From Limnochordia bacterium (lineage in GTDB: Bacteria > Bacillota > Limnochordia > DUMW01), in the NCBI GenBank assembly GCA_023230925.1, contig JALNWK010000006.1, positions 16,372 through 80,371 of the forward strand: a stretch of DNA of 64,000 nucleotides, read 5' to 3'. Numbering within the stretch: the stretch's first letter is position 1; each line of letters starts with the position of its first letter. Positions 9,055-16,628 of this stretch are shown here, piece by piece. A program made the position numbers and the translations under genes. The notes below the pieces were generated by a model, which ran no database searches, was not told where the DNA came from, and worked only from the letters and a program-made list of their open reading frames with translations.

Positions 9055-9465
9055 ATGGAGTTGCGGACAGATGCATACCACGCCACCAAAGAAAAGGCTG
9101 CTTTAGAAATATGTGGAGGCGGTTTTGACTATACACGATGTTCAAAGAACAGTCGTTTAGGGCCTGGGGCGTATTTTTTCGATGACATTGACCGTGCGAT
9201 CCGGTATACTAAGAATGCAAGCCACTTACGCGACCATCGGTGTTCGGTGCTCTCGTGTGTGATCCGTTGTTCGCCGGAACATTTACTGGACTTGACCAAA
9301 ATAGCACAGCGGAACGAACTAAAAAGAGTCGTGGCTGTTATAGTCAAGAAAACACCTGAATTGAACAATAAACAAGCGGAATCGGTAGCGGTGCAGATGG
9401 TTTCAGAATCGCAAGGGGTTGGAGTGGTCAAAATGATCATGCCCTCAGGATGGAACAGGATATAA
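9055..9465 (+). CDS. Putative ADP-ribosyltransferase (ART/PARP-like) toxin of a TAC-like module
   Basis: 136 residues. The N-terminal half resembles ART/PARP-type catalytic cores. It has DAYHAT, where the His of an H-Y-E-type triad would lie, followed by a GGGFDY turn. Then comes LGPGAYFFDDIDRAIRYT, matching the LGPGxYF motif that supplies the Tyr. A Glu-containing stretch (AESVAVQMVSES) near the end could give the third residue. The start is taken as ATG 9055, with GGAGGTGG 13 bases upstream; GTG 9025 is an in-frame alternative but lies before that site. It is followed by a small gene and a SecB-like chaperone gene on the same strand, the organisation of toxin-antitoxin-chaperone systems. 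CmdTAC uses an mRNA ADP-ribosyltransferase as toxin. Catalytic activity and target are inferred. Confidence 0.6.
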   Translation: MELRTDAYHATKEKAALEICGGGFDYTRCSKNSRLGPGAYFFDDIDRAIRYTKNASHLRDHRCSVLSCVIRCSPEHLLDLTKIAQRNELKRVVAVIVKKTPELNNKQAESVAVQMVSESQGVGVVKMIMPSGWNRI

Positions 9466-9607
9466 TAAACTAGGGTATATGAACGATGAGTATTTGATTT
9501 ACTGTGTGAAGAGACCGGGATTTATTTTCGACGTTCGTGTGGCGAGATGTCACTCCGAGCTTGAGGGAGCGTAAAGGTATCAAGTTAAAAGGTGGAGGTG
9601 GGGAGAA

Positions 9608-9847
9608 GTGTTAACCCGTGAAATTGCTGATCGGTTGATCGAGCAATTTGAAAACATGTCAGAGGCGGATAGAGATGCTCTATTTGAGAGGGCCGGAGTA
9701 CGATTTTTGGCCGATGACATCCAGGATCTCGTAGAGGAATATGAGCAAGAAGTCTGCTACTACAACCGCCTTTCTTCGTACCGGTTTGATTTTGCTGATG
9801 GGTTGAGTGCAAAAGGTATTTTTTTTACTGGTGTTGATGCCGCATGA
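9608..9847 (+). CDS. Small acidic protein, candidate antitoxin of the TAC-like module
   Basis: 79 residues, with no family that I recognise. It is acidic and helical at the N terminus (EIADRLIEQFENMSEADRDALFERAG). It ends in an aromatic/hydrophobic tail (SSYRFDFADG, GIFFTGV) that could be a chaperone-addiction segment as described for SecB-dependent antitoxins. The GTG start at 9608 is preceded by GGTGGAGGTGGGGA. Its stop overlaps the start of the SecB-like gene (ATGA at 9844-9847), implying coupled translation of the two proteins. The antitoxin role rests on size, position and coupling, not on homology. Confidence 0.6.
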   Translation: MLTREIADRLIEQFENMSEADRDALFERAGVRFLADDIQDLVEEYEQEVCYYNRLSSYRFDFADGLSAKGIFFTGVDAA

Positions 9848-10323
9848 CGGGTCTAGATAAGATTAAGCGCGTGTTTGAATTCCGGTCCTATACAATTGAA
9901 CAACTAGAGCTTTCGATAGACCCGGAGAGAATGTTTCGTAAGGACGAGGAAATTGAGCTTAGGACGTTTTTGGGGAGATCACAAGTCCTAAGCGGCAGCG
10001 GGGATACGGGTGTTGTCCGTCTCTTCTGTCGAATCCAATCGGATTTTCAAGATGAAGATACTCCTACGCTTTTGCTCAGCTTGACACTTCAAGGTCTTTT
10101 TGGATTTAATGACGAAGAGGAACTGCCTGTAGAGGTCAAAAAGGAATTGCTCGACAGGAACGCTGTTAGTGTACTGTTTCCTTATCTGCGCTCGACTATC
10201 AGCAGCGTCACACAGGCTGCAGGCATTCAGCCAATTGTTTTGCCTATCATCAATCCCGCTACAATAGATGAAGTTAGCCATAGTCCAACCGACAGTGTAC
10301 AATCTGCTTCGGACAGCGAATAG
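9844..10323 (+). CDS. SecB-like chaperone of the TAC-like module
   Basis: 159 residues with a SecB-like pattern. A beta-rich middle (VVRLFCRIQSDF, TLLLSLTLQGLFGF) is followed by LFPYLRSTISSVTQAAGI and PIVLPIINPATI. These correspond to the LFPYAREVISDLTxRGGFPPLxLxPxNFDALY region of SecB. The tail is acidic and Ser-rich. Solitary SecB-like chaperones outside Proteobacteria are typically the C component of toxin-antitoxin-chaperone operons, where they fold and protect the antitoxin. Here the gene overlaps the small upstream gene by four bases, supporting that role. A stem-loop follows it. Confidence 0.75.
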   Translation: MTGLDKIKRVFEFRSYTIEQLELSIDPERMFRKDEEIELRTFLGRSQVLSGSGDTGVVRLFCRIQSDFQDEDTPTLLLSLTLQGLFGFNDEEELPVEVKKELLDRNAVSVLFPYLRSTISSVTQAAGIQPIVLPIINPATIDEVSHSPTDSVQSASDSE

Positions 10324-10348
10324 GTGGATGCGGTTTCGCCGGGTACAG

Positions 10349-10375
10349 GCCCCGGAATCTTCTGGGGCTTCTTCT
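10349..10375 (+). terminator. Likely terminator of the TAC-like operon
   Basis: GCCCCGGAA (10349-10357) pairs with TTCTGGGGC (10360-10368) with one G-U pair. It is followed by TTCTTCT, 25 bases after the SecB-like stop codon. The U tract is imperfect. Confidence 0.55.
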
Positions 10376-10456
10376 ACGTTCAAAAGTAGATGCTTTTGGT
10401 CCAGGTACATACCCGATCTGACTTTGCTGGGGTCTTGGATTGGGTACTTGCCATCC

Positions 10457-10485
10457 TTGCCTCATGGAAGTAGGACTGGTAAAAT
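10457..10485 (+). promoter_or_regulatory. Sigma-A type promoter for the TPR protein gene
   Basis: TTGCCT (10457-10462), a 17-base spacer, and TAAAAT (10480-10485) match a housekeeping promoter at five and four of six positions or better. It lies about 50 bases before the TPR gene and after the TAC terminator. Confidence 0.5.
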
Positions 10486-10533
10486 AGGATGAGGAACTGG
10501 CTTTGATCTTAGGCTAGACCGAATGAGAATGGG

Positions 10534-11298
10534 GTGGCTAGATTGAAGAAGAAGTTACTGATTGGCATACTGGTGGTTTTGGTCCTTTTTACCTATATAA
10601 CTCCCCTTAGTGCAAGGATAGATAGCATTGAGGAATATGTAAAGACAATCCTGGACACCTATACACTTTGGTTAGTCCATCTTGGTATAGATAACCTAGA
10701 GGTTGCCTCAGGCCAATTGGAGCAGGCTACCTCCAGTTACCCCGATGGCGCCCATCAGCACTTGCTCCTAGCCACGTCATACCTTGGTCAGGGCAAGGCG
10801 AAAGACGCGATCTCAGCCTACCAAAAGGTTGTAGATATGGGTCCTGAGTATTACTGGGTAAAGGCTCTTATTGGTGAGGTTTATTTGAAGCAGGAAGACT
10901 ACGATCAGGCTGAAGAACTTTTCCTTGAAGTGATCGCAGAGGATGAGAACTCGGCCCTTGCCCTAAAGGGTTTGGGTCTTTGCAGCCAGCATCGGCAGGA
11001 AGATGAAACTGCGATGGAGTATTACGAGCGGAGCTTGGAGATTGCTCCCAATGCTCCCGAAGTATATCTGGAATTGGCGTTGTTGAAAATCAAGGCGAAT
11101 GAGCAGGAAGAAGCTCTGACGATTCTAGAGACCGGCAGGCTTTTCAATCTTGATGATCCTCGGATTCATTACTATCTTGGTATGCTGTATGAGGAAAAGG
11201 GAGATTTAGAGGCTGCTTCCCATGAGTATTACCGGGCGGTGCAGTTAGATCCCCAAAACGATCCAGCGGCAAAGCGCCTTGAGAATATGCCCAATTAA
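10534..11298 (+). CDS. Membrane-anchored tetratricopeptide repeat protein
   Basis: 254 residues. A basic N terminus followed by a hydrophobic segment (LLIGILVVLVLFTYITP, about residues 8-24) suggests a signal anchor or signal peptide. The rest consists of about five TPR units, for example ATSYLGQGKAKDAISAYQKV, KALIGEVYLKQEDYDQAEEL, YYERSLEIAPNAPEVYLELA and YYLGMLYEEKGDLEAASHEY. Such proteins are protein-protein scaffolds; no specific partner is evident. GTG 10534 is used as start, but TTG 10543 has the better placed ribosome binding site (GGGGTGG at 10531). It stands alone between its own promoter and terminator. Confidence 0.75.
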   Translation: MARLKKKLLIGILVVLVLFTYITPLSARIDSIEEYVKTILDTYTLWLVHLGIDNLEVASGQLEQATSSYPDGAHQHLLLATSYLGQGKAKDAISAYQKVVDMGPEYYWVKALIGEVYLKQEDYDQAEELFLEVIAEDENSALALKGLGLCSQHRQEDETAMEYYERSLEIAPNAPEVYLELALLKIKANEQEEALTILETGRLFNLDDPRIHYYLGMLYEEKGDLEAASHEYYRAVQLDPQNDPAAKRLENMPN

Positions 11299-11312
11299 GG
11301 GTTGCTTAGGAC

Positions 11313-11349
11313 GACCCGTCGGTTCCCATGGAACTGACGGGTCTTTTTT
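11313..11349 (+). terminator. Rho-independent terminator after the TPR gene
   Basis: GACCCGTC-G-GTTCC, loop CAT, GGAAC-T-GACGGGTC followed by TTTTTT: a 13-bp stem with one mismatch and a U run, 14 bases after the stop codon. Confidence 0.9.
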
Positions 11350-11365
11350 ATGGCCCCAGTGAATA

Positions 11366-11393
11366 TTGATTAACTTGAGGTTAGTTTTATCTT
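11366..11393 (+). promoter_or_regulatory. Probable sigma-A promoter for the calcium ATPase
   Basis: TTGATT (11366-11371), a 16-base spacer and TATCTT (11388-11393) lie just after the preceding terminator and 19 bases before the ATG. Confidence 0.45.
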
Positions 11394-11411
11394 GTCCTGG
11401 GGAGTTGTGCT

Positions 11412-14075
11412 ATGACGGATAAATGGTATCAGGGTTCTATAGGCGAGGTACTGCAAAAGCTTGATACAGACGCGGGGCGGGGACTGAGCCAGAAAAAAGC
11501 CGATGAACGGCTGGCCAAGCATGGTCCTAATCACCTGCGGCAATTGAAGAAGATATCGCCCCTTGGTCTTTTCTTGTCCCAGTTTCAGGATTTCATGGTG
11601 GTTATTCTCCTATGTGCCATGCTCATATCTATTCTCCTCGATGAAATGGCCGATGCGTGGGCGATTATCGCCATTGTACTTCTAAACGGATTTCTGGGCT
11701 TCATCCAAGAATACCGGGCAGAGAGATCCCTGGAGGCACTGCGCAGACTAACTGCACCTCGCACCAAGGTGTTCCGGGACGGCTCCGTGCAGCAGATACC
11801 CGCGGAACTATTGGTACCCGGAGATATTATTCTCCTAAACAGTGGCGACCGGATACCGGCCGACTGTCGTCTGGTTGAGTCTTTTTCCCTGTATACCGAT
11901 GAGTCTGCTTTAACCGGGGAATCCCTCCCCATATCCAAGGACTACCAATGGATTGGAACGGGGGAGACGCCCTTAGGTGATCGCAAAAACAGTCTCTATA
12001 TGGGTACTGTGGTGACCGCTGGTCGGGGTGTGGCGGTGGTTACCGAAACAGGCATGTCAAGTGAAGTAGGAAGGATTGCTGCTATGCTGCAGGATGCTGG
12101 TCGGCTTGCGACACCGTTGGAGGTAAGACTTGCTCAGTTGGGACGTTGGTTAGTTGCCGCTTGCCTTCTTCTTGTGGTAGTGGTATTTGCCAGTGGGGTT
12201 TGGCGGGGTATACCGGTACTAGAGATGTTTATGATTGCCGTAAGTCTGGCTGTGGCCGCCATTCCCGAGGGACTTCCTGCTGTGGTGACCATTGCCCTGG
12301 CCTTAGGGGTACAAAGGATGAGTCGCCGGGCCGCGATTATCCGCAGATTACCTGCGGTGGAAACCTTAGGCTGTACCGACATCATCTGTTCAGATAAGAC
12401 CGGAACCCTTACGGAAAACAGAATGCAGGTGCAACGTCTTTGGATTGGAGGAGCAGTTCACAAAGGGCAAGGACTGCTAGACCTTGGCATACCCCAGGAG
12501 GGCACCGACCTATTCTGGGCATTGCGTGTTTGCGGTTTGTGCAATAGTGCGAATATAGAACACAGGGCATCCTTTACCGGTGGGTTAGTTGTGCAAGGGG
12601 ATCCCACCGAAGCGGCTCTGGTCCAGTTGTCTCATCTCTTGACTAAAGAGGTGGATAAACATCACCGGGAATACCTTCTCCTAGGTGAGCTGCCCTTTAG
12701 CTCGGAGCGGAAACGCATGACGGTACTCTATAGTCTTAAAGGCGAAGGGGTGGGCCTAACCAAGGGCGCCTGGGAGGTTATTTTAGCCCGTAGCCGATAC
12801 ATTCATTGGGGAAGGGAGCGGATCCCCCTAACGGCGCTAAGCAGGCAAAGGATTTCCGAAATTGCCGAGGAAATGGCCCGGGATGCCCTGCGGGTAATGG
12901 CCTTAGCCTACAAGAAGGCAGATGGGTTAAAGGATATAGAAGAGGGTCTAACCTTTGTAGGACTTGTTGGACTTTATGATCCCCCCCGGCGCGAGGTAAA
13001 AGCAGCGATTAGAAAGGCGGAACAAGCGGGGATACGGACGATTATGGTTACCGGCGACCACAAGACCACGGCTACGGCCATTGGAGTTGAGTTAGGTCTC
13101 GTCCAAAAGACAGCATCGGTGCTGACTGGTCATGAGTTGGATCGGCTCACGGATCGAGAGTTGATTATGCACCTTCAGCACGTAAGTGTATTTAGCCGTG
13201 TGTCACCGGAACACAAACTGCGGATTGTGCGCTGTCTAAAATCCATGGGGCATATTGTGGCTATGACCGGTGATGGGGTGAACGATGCTCCCGCGGTTGC
13301 CGAGGCAGATGTGGGTATTGCCATGGGTCAAGGAGGGACCGACGTGACTAAGGAAGCATCGGACATGGTGCTTGCTGATGATAACTACGCCACAATCATC
13401 CATGCTATTGAAGAAGGACGGGGAGTCTACACTAACATAAGAAAGTTTGTCGGGTACCTACTTACCTGTAATGTTGGTGAAGTCCTCACGATGCTGGTGG
13501 CAACCTTGTTGAAACTGCCCTTACCCTTAGTTGCAGTGCAGATCCTGTGGATGAACTTAGTGACCGACGGACTCCCCGCGGTGGCTTTGGGTATGGATCC
13601 ACCTGGGGAAGACGTAATGAGAAAAAAACCCCGGCGGATCAATGAACACATCCTATCGGGTGGTATGGCCCGGAGGATCTTCGGTCGGGGTAGTCTCCTT
13701 GGGCTATCCACCGTTGGGGTCTTTGCCATTGGCCTATGGCTTTATCCGGGGAATATGGCCCGCGCCCGTAGTCTGGCCTTCTGTACCATTGTGTTGGCCC
13801 AGTTGCTCCACGCCTTTGAATGTAGTACCTATGGTGCTGGTCCCCGGGGTATCGTGGCTAATCCGTTGTTGGTTAGTGCGGTAAGTGTGAGTATCCTTAT
13901 GCAGTTTGCCGTAGTCTATGTTCCCCTGCTGCGTAACTTGTTCCGTACCGTGGTGCTCTCACCCATGGACTGGGGGCTGATTCTACTGTTCGCCGGTTGG
14001 CCGTTGGTTCTTAACTGGACACTGAGGTTGCTGCGAAACCTTGCTTCCCCAAGGGTTAGCTGGCTACGTACTTGA
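11412..14075 (+). CDS. P2A-type calcium-transporting ATPase (SERCA-like)
   Basis: A membrane pump exporting cations, most likely Ca2+, at the expense of ATP. The 887 residues contain, in order, a cation-ATPase N-terminal domain and the actuator motif LTGESLPIS. The M4 metal site PEGLPA comes next, then the phosphorylation motif DKTGTLT with Asp at residue 328. The nucleotide-binding KGAWEVIL segment and the hinge TGDGVNDAPA follow. M5 carries NVGEVLTML and M6 carries NLVTDGLPAVALGMD. The PEGL, the Glu in M5 and the N..TD in M6 correspond to Ca2+ ligands of SERCA. The ATG at 11412 follows GGGGAG by seven bases. It is a single-gene unit. Mn2+ as substrate cannot be excluded. Confidence 0.92.
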   Translation: MTDKWYQGSIGEVLQKLDTDAGRGLSQKKADERLAKHGPNHLRQLKKISPLGLFLSQFQDFMVVILLCAMLISILLDEMADAWAIIAIVLLNGFLGFIQEYRAERSLEALRRLTAPRTKVFRDGSVQQIPAELLVPGDIILLNSGDRIPADCRLVESFSLYTDESALTGESLPISKDYQWIGTGETPLGDRKNSLYMGTVVTAGRGVAVVTETGMSSEVGRIAAMLQDAGRLATPLEVRLAQLGRWLVAACLLLVVVVFASGVWRGIPVLEMFMIAVSLAVAAIPEGLPAVVTIALALGVQRMSRRAAIIRRLPAVETLGCTDIICSDKTGTLTENRMQVQRLWIGGAVHKGQGLLDLGIPQEGTDLFWALRVCGLCNSANIEHRASFTGGLVVQGDPTEAALVQLSHLLTKEVDKHHREYLLLGELPFSSERKRMTVLYSLKGEGVGLTKGAWEVILARSRYIHWGRERIPLTALSRQRISEIAEEMARDALRVMALAYKKADGLKDIEEGLTFVGLVGLYDPPRREVKAAIRKAEQAGIRTIMVTGDHKTTATAIGVELGLVQKTASVLTGHELDRLTDRELIMHLQHVSVFSRVSPEHKLRIVRCLKSMGHIVAMTGDGVNDAPAVAEADVGIAMGQGGTDVTKEASDMVLADDNYATIIHAIEEGRGVYTNIRKFVGYLLTCNVGEVLTMLVATLLKLPLPLVAVQILWMNLVTDGLPAVALGMDPPGEDVMRKKPRRINEHILSGGMARRIFGRGSLLGLSTVGVFAIGLWLYPGNMARARSLAFCTIVLAQLLHAFECSTYGAGPRGIVANPLLVSAVSVSILMQFAVVYVPLLRNLFRTVVLSPMDWGLILLFAGWPLVLNWTLRLLRNLASPRVSWLRT

Positions 14076-14088
14076 GTTTGCTGCTAGG

Positions 14089-14117
14089 TTTACATTTTAT
14101 CACCTTTATAGTAGAAT
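14089..14117 (+). promoter_or_regulatory. Sigma-A promoter upstream of yicC
   Basis: TTTACA (14089-14094), an exactly 17-base spacer and TAGAAT (14112-14117), 25 bases before the yicC start. It probably drives the whole yicC-mIHF-remA-gmk group. Confidence 0.75.
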
Positions 14118-14141
14118 ATTGATGAAATCGAGGGGATTATT

Positions 14142-15014
14142 TTGGCGCTCTTCAGTATGACAGGCTACGGCAATGTTGATACTGCCGATGCCAAGGTACA
14201 AGTGCGCATGGTAAATCATCGCTATCTGGATATTGTTGTAAAGATGCCCAGTTATCTCCTGTGTTTGGAGGAACGGGTTAAACAAACGGTGCGAGAATTT
14301 GTCCAGCGCGGTCGTGTCGAGATTGATATAGAGATCAAGGGAACAGCTCAAATCTCAAAGAATGTGTTGGTGGATTTGGCTTTGTGCCGCAGCTATGCCG
14401 CGGCTGCAAACCAGATTTGTGAACAGATAGGCGCCACCGGTGTCCTTGATATCAATACGTTATTGGGTCTGCCAGAGGTGTTCAGATTTGAGGAGAGTTT
14501 CTGTCCAGAACAGGCTTGGGATGTGATCCAAAAGCCCCTGACCGAGGCAATGGCCCAAGGGGTTCTTATGCGCTCCCGGGAAGGAGAGCGCTTAGTTATT
14601 GATCTCCAAGGTCATCTAGATATGATTCAGAAAATATTGGAAAGTATCAAGGGCGCAACGCAAAATCTAACGGAGCAATATCGTAGCAAATTACAGACTA
14701 GGATTGGGGAATTGCTCGGCCCTAAACTGCCCGATGATCTGATGCAGCGACTGGCCGCTGAGGTGGTCTTTTTAGCAGAACGCGCTGATATTAGTGAGGA
14801 GATAGCGCGGATCGAAAGCCACTTAAGCCAGTTTAGGCACAGTATGGACAAGGAGAGAGTGCAGGGTACCAAATTGGATTTTTTGGCCCAAGAGTTGCTT
14901 AGAGAGTTTAATACCATTGGAGCAAAGGCAACAGACTCGCATATAACGGGACTGGTGGTCGAAGCAAAGACGGTAGTGGGCAAAATAAGAGAACAGGTAC
15001 AGAATGTAGAATAA
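14142..15014 (+). CDS. yicC: YicC/YloC family endoribonuclease
   Basis: YicC/YloC proteins are endoribonucleases involved in RNA turnover. The 290-residue product begins with the family signature SMTGYGNVD and contains VNHRYLDIVVKMP. It ends with the conserved C-terminal segment (SEEIARIESHLSQF, GTKLDFLAQELLREFNTIGAKA) that carries the acidic catalytic residues. A TTG at 14142 with AGGGGA upstream gives the start typical of homologues. In Firmicutes the gene usually precedes remA and gmk, as here, with an mIHF gene inserted between. Confidence 0.93.
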   Translation: MALFSMTGYGNVDTADAKVQVRMVNHRYLDIVVKMPSYLLCLEERVKQTVREFVQRGRVEIDIEIKGTAQISKNVLVDLALCRSYAAAANQICEQIGATGVLDINTLLGLPEVFRFEESFCPEQAWDVIQKPLTEAMAQGVLMRSREGERLVIDLQGHLDMIQKILESIKGATQNLTEQYRSKLQTRIGELLGPKLPDDLMQRLAAEVVFLAERADISEEIARIESHLSQFRHSMDKERVQGTKLDFLAQELLREFNTIGAKATDSHITGLVVEAKTVVGKIREQVQNVE

Positions 15015-15048
15015 CTGTATATTCCTTTGCTAAGAGGGAGGGTTACCC

Positions 15049-15357
15049 ATGAGTCTTCCCCGATTGACCCCGGAAGAGAAGCGGCGGGCCTTAGAAAAGG
15101 CGCGTTGGATACGAAGCGAACGGGCAAAACTAAAGGTTCAGCTGAAGAAAGGAACCGTAAGCCTGGCAGAAGTCCTGGAGAAAGACGATGATGCGGTAGT
15201 TGCTGGAATGAGAGTGAGGCATCTATTAGAGTCATTGCCCCGGGTCGGCAAGATCACCAGCGAGAGGATTATGCAAGAAGTTGGTATTAATGGAACAAGA
15301 AGGGTTAGGGGATTAGGTGTTCGACAACGGAGTGAACTATTAAGGAAACTAGGTTAG
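15049..15357 (+). CDS. mihF: Actinobacterial-type integration host factor (mIHF) homologue
   Basis: A 102-residue basic DNA-binding protein. It matches the mIHF family of Actinobacteria: PRLTPEEKRRALEKA at the start, then LKKGTVSLAEVLE. Next comes LLESLPRVGKITSERIM, the helix-two-turn-helix/HhH-like part, and finally RRVRGLGVRQRSELL. mIHF is a nucleoid protein that bends DNA and affects recombination and transcription. It is unrelated to HU/IHF. In Actinobacteria it sits directly next to gmk. Here it is two genes upstream of gmk with remA between, so the linkage is preserved in a Firmicute. The ATG at 15049 follows GAGGGAGG. Confidence 0.88.
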   Translation: MSLPRLTPEEKRRALEKARWIRSERAKLKVQLKKGTVSLAEVLEKDDDAVVAGMRVRHLLESLPRVGKITSERIMQEVGINGTRRVRGLGVRQRSELLRKLG

Positions 15358-15381
15358 TGACCTATTCAGGAGGTTTGAATC

Positions 15382-15663
15382 TTGGCTTTGGAACTGGTGA
15401 ATATTGGATTTGGGAATATCGTAAGTGCAAATCGGATAGTGGCTATTGTCTCTCCGGAATCAGCGCCCATTAAGAGACTAATACAAGATGCCCGGGAACG
15501 GGCCATGCTGATCGATGCTACCTACGGTCGTCGCACCCGCGCTGTGATCATTACAGATAGCGATCACGTAATTCTATCCGCGGTGCAACCAGAGACTGTC
15601 GCCCATCGTGTTGGGGGAAAGGAAGCCCCTTTAATTGAAGACAAGGATGGTCAACTGAAGTGA
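15382..15663 (+). CDS. remA: RemA family extracellular-matrix regulator (DUF370)
   Basis: RemA is a small DNA-binding activator, known in Bacillus subtilis to switch on matrix and osmoprotection genes. The 93-residue product shows the family pattern: [20 protein letters not shown], then [28 protein letters not shown] spacing, and a [26 protein letters not shown] beta segment. The TTG start at 15382 has CAGGAGG upstream. Its stop overlaps the GTG start of gmk by four bases, so the two are translationally coupled, as in most Firmicutes. Confidence 0.92.
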   Translation: MALELVNIGFGNIVSANRIVAIVSPESAPIKRLIQDARERAMLIDATYGRRTRAVIITDSDHVILSAVQPETVAHRVGGKEAPLIEDKDGQLK

Positions 15664-16277
15664 GTAAAGGCACATTATTAGTGGTTTCAGGACCCTCCGG
15701 TGTAGGGAAGAACACTGTCCTAGAGGAGTTTTGCCGAAGACATCCTTCGGTCATCTACTCTATTTCTGCAACAACACGTACTCCCCGGGCCCATGAGGTC
15801 GAGGGGAAGGATTATTACTTTCTTACCACCGAGGAGTTTGAGGAGAGAATTAGACGGGACGGTTTCCTAGAGTGGGCTGAGTTTTGTGGTAAGCTCTACG
15901 GGACTCCTGCGGATTTTGTGCATGAGCAGCTCTTTAATGGTCATGATCTGGTCATGGATATTGAGATCCAAGGGGCACTACAGGTTAAACAGCGTTTGCC
16001 CCAGGCGGTGCTGGTATTTCTTCTACCTCCGAGTCTTGAGGAACTGCGGAAAAGGATTGAAGGTCGAGGAACCGAAGATGAGCGTAGTGTAACTGCTCGG
16101 TTGGATGTGGCCATCCAGGAATTGAAAACGGTAGAACGGTATGACTACGCGGTAGTAAACAATGATGTGGGACAAGCGGCAGATGAGTTGTGGAGTATTC
16201 TTGTGGCCACAAAGGCAAGAATAAAGGGTAACTATCGTACCGTGTTAGGACAATATTGGCAGAGTATTCCATTTTAG
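15660..16277 (+). CDS. gmk: Guanylate kinase
   Basis: Gmk phosphorylates GMP to GDP with ATP. The 205-residue protein has the P-loop GPSGVGKNT near the N terminus and the GMP-binding [28 protein letters not shown] and the lid ([10 protein letters not shown]) complete the fold. The P-loop ends in Asn-Thr rather than the more usual Gly/Ser-Thr. The start is GTG 15660, overlapping the remA stop. It is followed by rpoZ, the standard Firmicutes order. Confidence 0.95.
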   Translation: MSKGTLLVVSGPSGVGKNTVLEEFCRRHPSVIYSISATTRTPRAHEVEGKDYYFLTTEEFEERIRRDGFLEWAEFCGKLYGTPADFVHEQLFNGHDLVMDIEIQGALQVKQRLPQAVLVFLLPPSLEELRKRIEGRGTEDERSVTARLDVAIQELKTVERYDYAVVNNDVGQAADELWSILVATKARIKGNYRTVLGQYWQSIPF

Positions 16278-16310
16278 TTTGGGGTTTACAAAGGCACATC
16301 TAATTATGAT

Positions 16311-16366
16311 AGGAGGGAAGGTGCCGCCATCCTAAGCGAAAGCGGGGACTGGTCTGGCACGACCTT
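16311..16366 (+). promoter_or_regulatory. rpoZ ribosome binding site with long hairpin between SD and ATG
   Basis: The only good Shine-Dalgarno for rpoZ (AGGAGGG, 16311-16317) is 49 bases before the ATG. The space between is almost entirely a hairpin. GTGCC (16321-16325) pairs with GGCAC (16355-16359), then GCCATCCT pairs with GGGGA-C-TGGT, with a GCGAAAGC tip. Folded, only about nine bases separate SD and ATG. No in-frame start nearer the SD exists. Confidence 0.6.
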
Positions 16367-16567
16367 ATGAATCAACCATCAATAGATCGATTGCTAGGTA
16401 GAGTAGATAGTCGGTATACTGCAGTAGTAGCTGCGGCAAAAAGGGCGCGACAGTTATCTGAAGGAGCGGAACCATTAGCTGATGTACAGACTAATAAGCC
16501 TGTCACAGTTGCTCTTTATGAACTGGGTTCTGGTACTGTTAGGTACGAACGGATCCGTAAAAGTTGA
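16367..16567 (+). CDS. rpoZ: RNA polymerase omega subunit
   Basis: Omega assists folding and assembly of the beta' subunit of RNA polymerase. The 66-residue protein has the family pattern: PSIDRLLGRVDSRYTAVVAAAKRARQL, split here by the expected RVDSRY motif, then NKPVTVALYELGSGTVRY. The ATG at 16367 is the only start consistent with homologues. It lies between gmk and priA; coaBC, which often follows rpoZ, is absent. Its ribosome binding site is displaced by a hairpin (see preceding feature). Confidence 0.9.
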   Translation: MNQPSIDRLLGRVDSRYTAVVAAAKRARQLSEGAEPLADVQTNKPVTVALYELGSGTVRYERIRKS

Positions 16568-16628
16568 AGCAGCATGCACAAAACGAGTATTGGACAGCTG
16601 TGATCTTCTGTGACTTAGAGGTGAGACT

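Noticed and set aside
10268..10492. 74-codon plus-strand frame after the SecB-like gene
   Set aside because: It starts inside the SecB-like gene in another frame and runs through the terminator and the TPR promoter.
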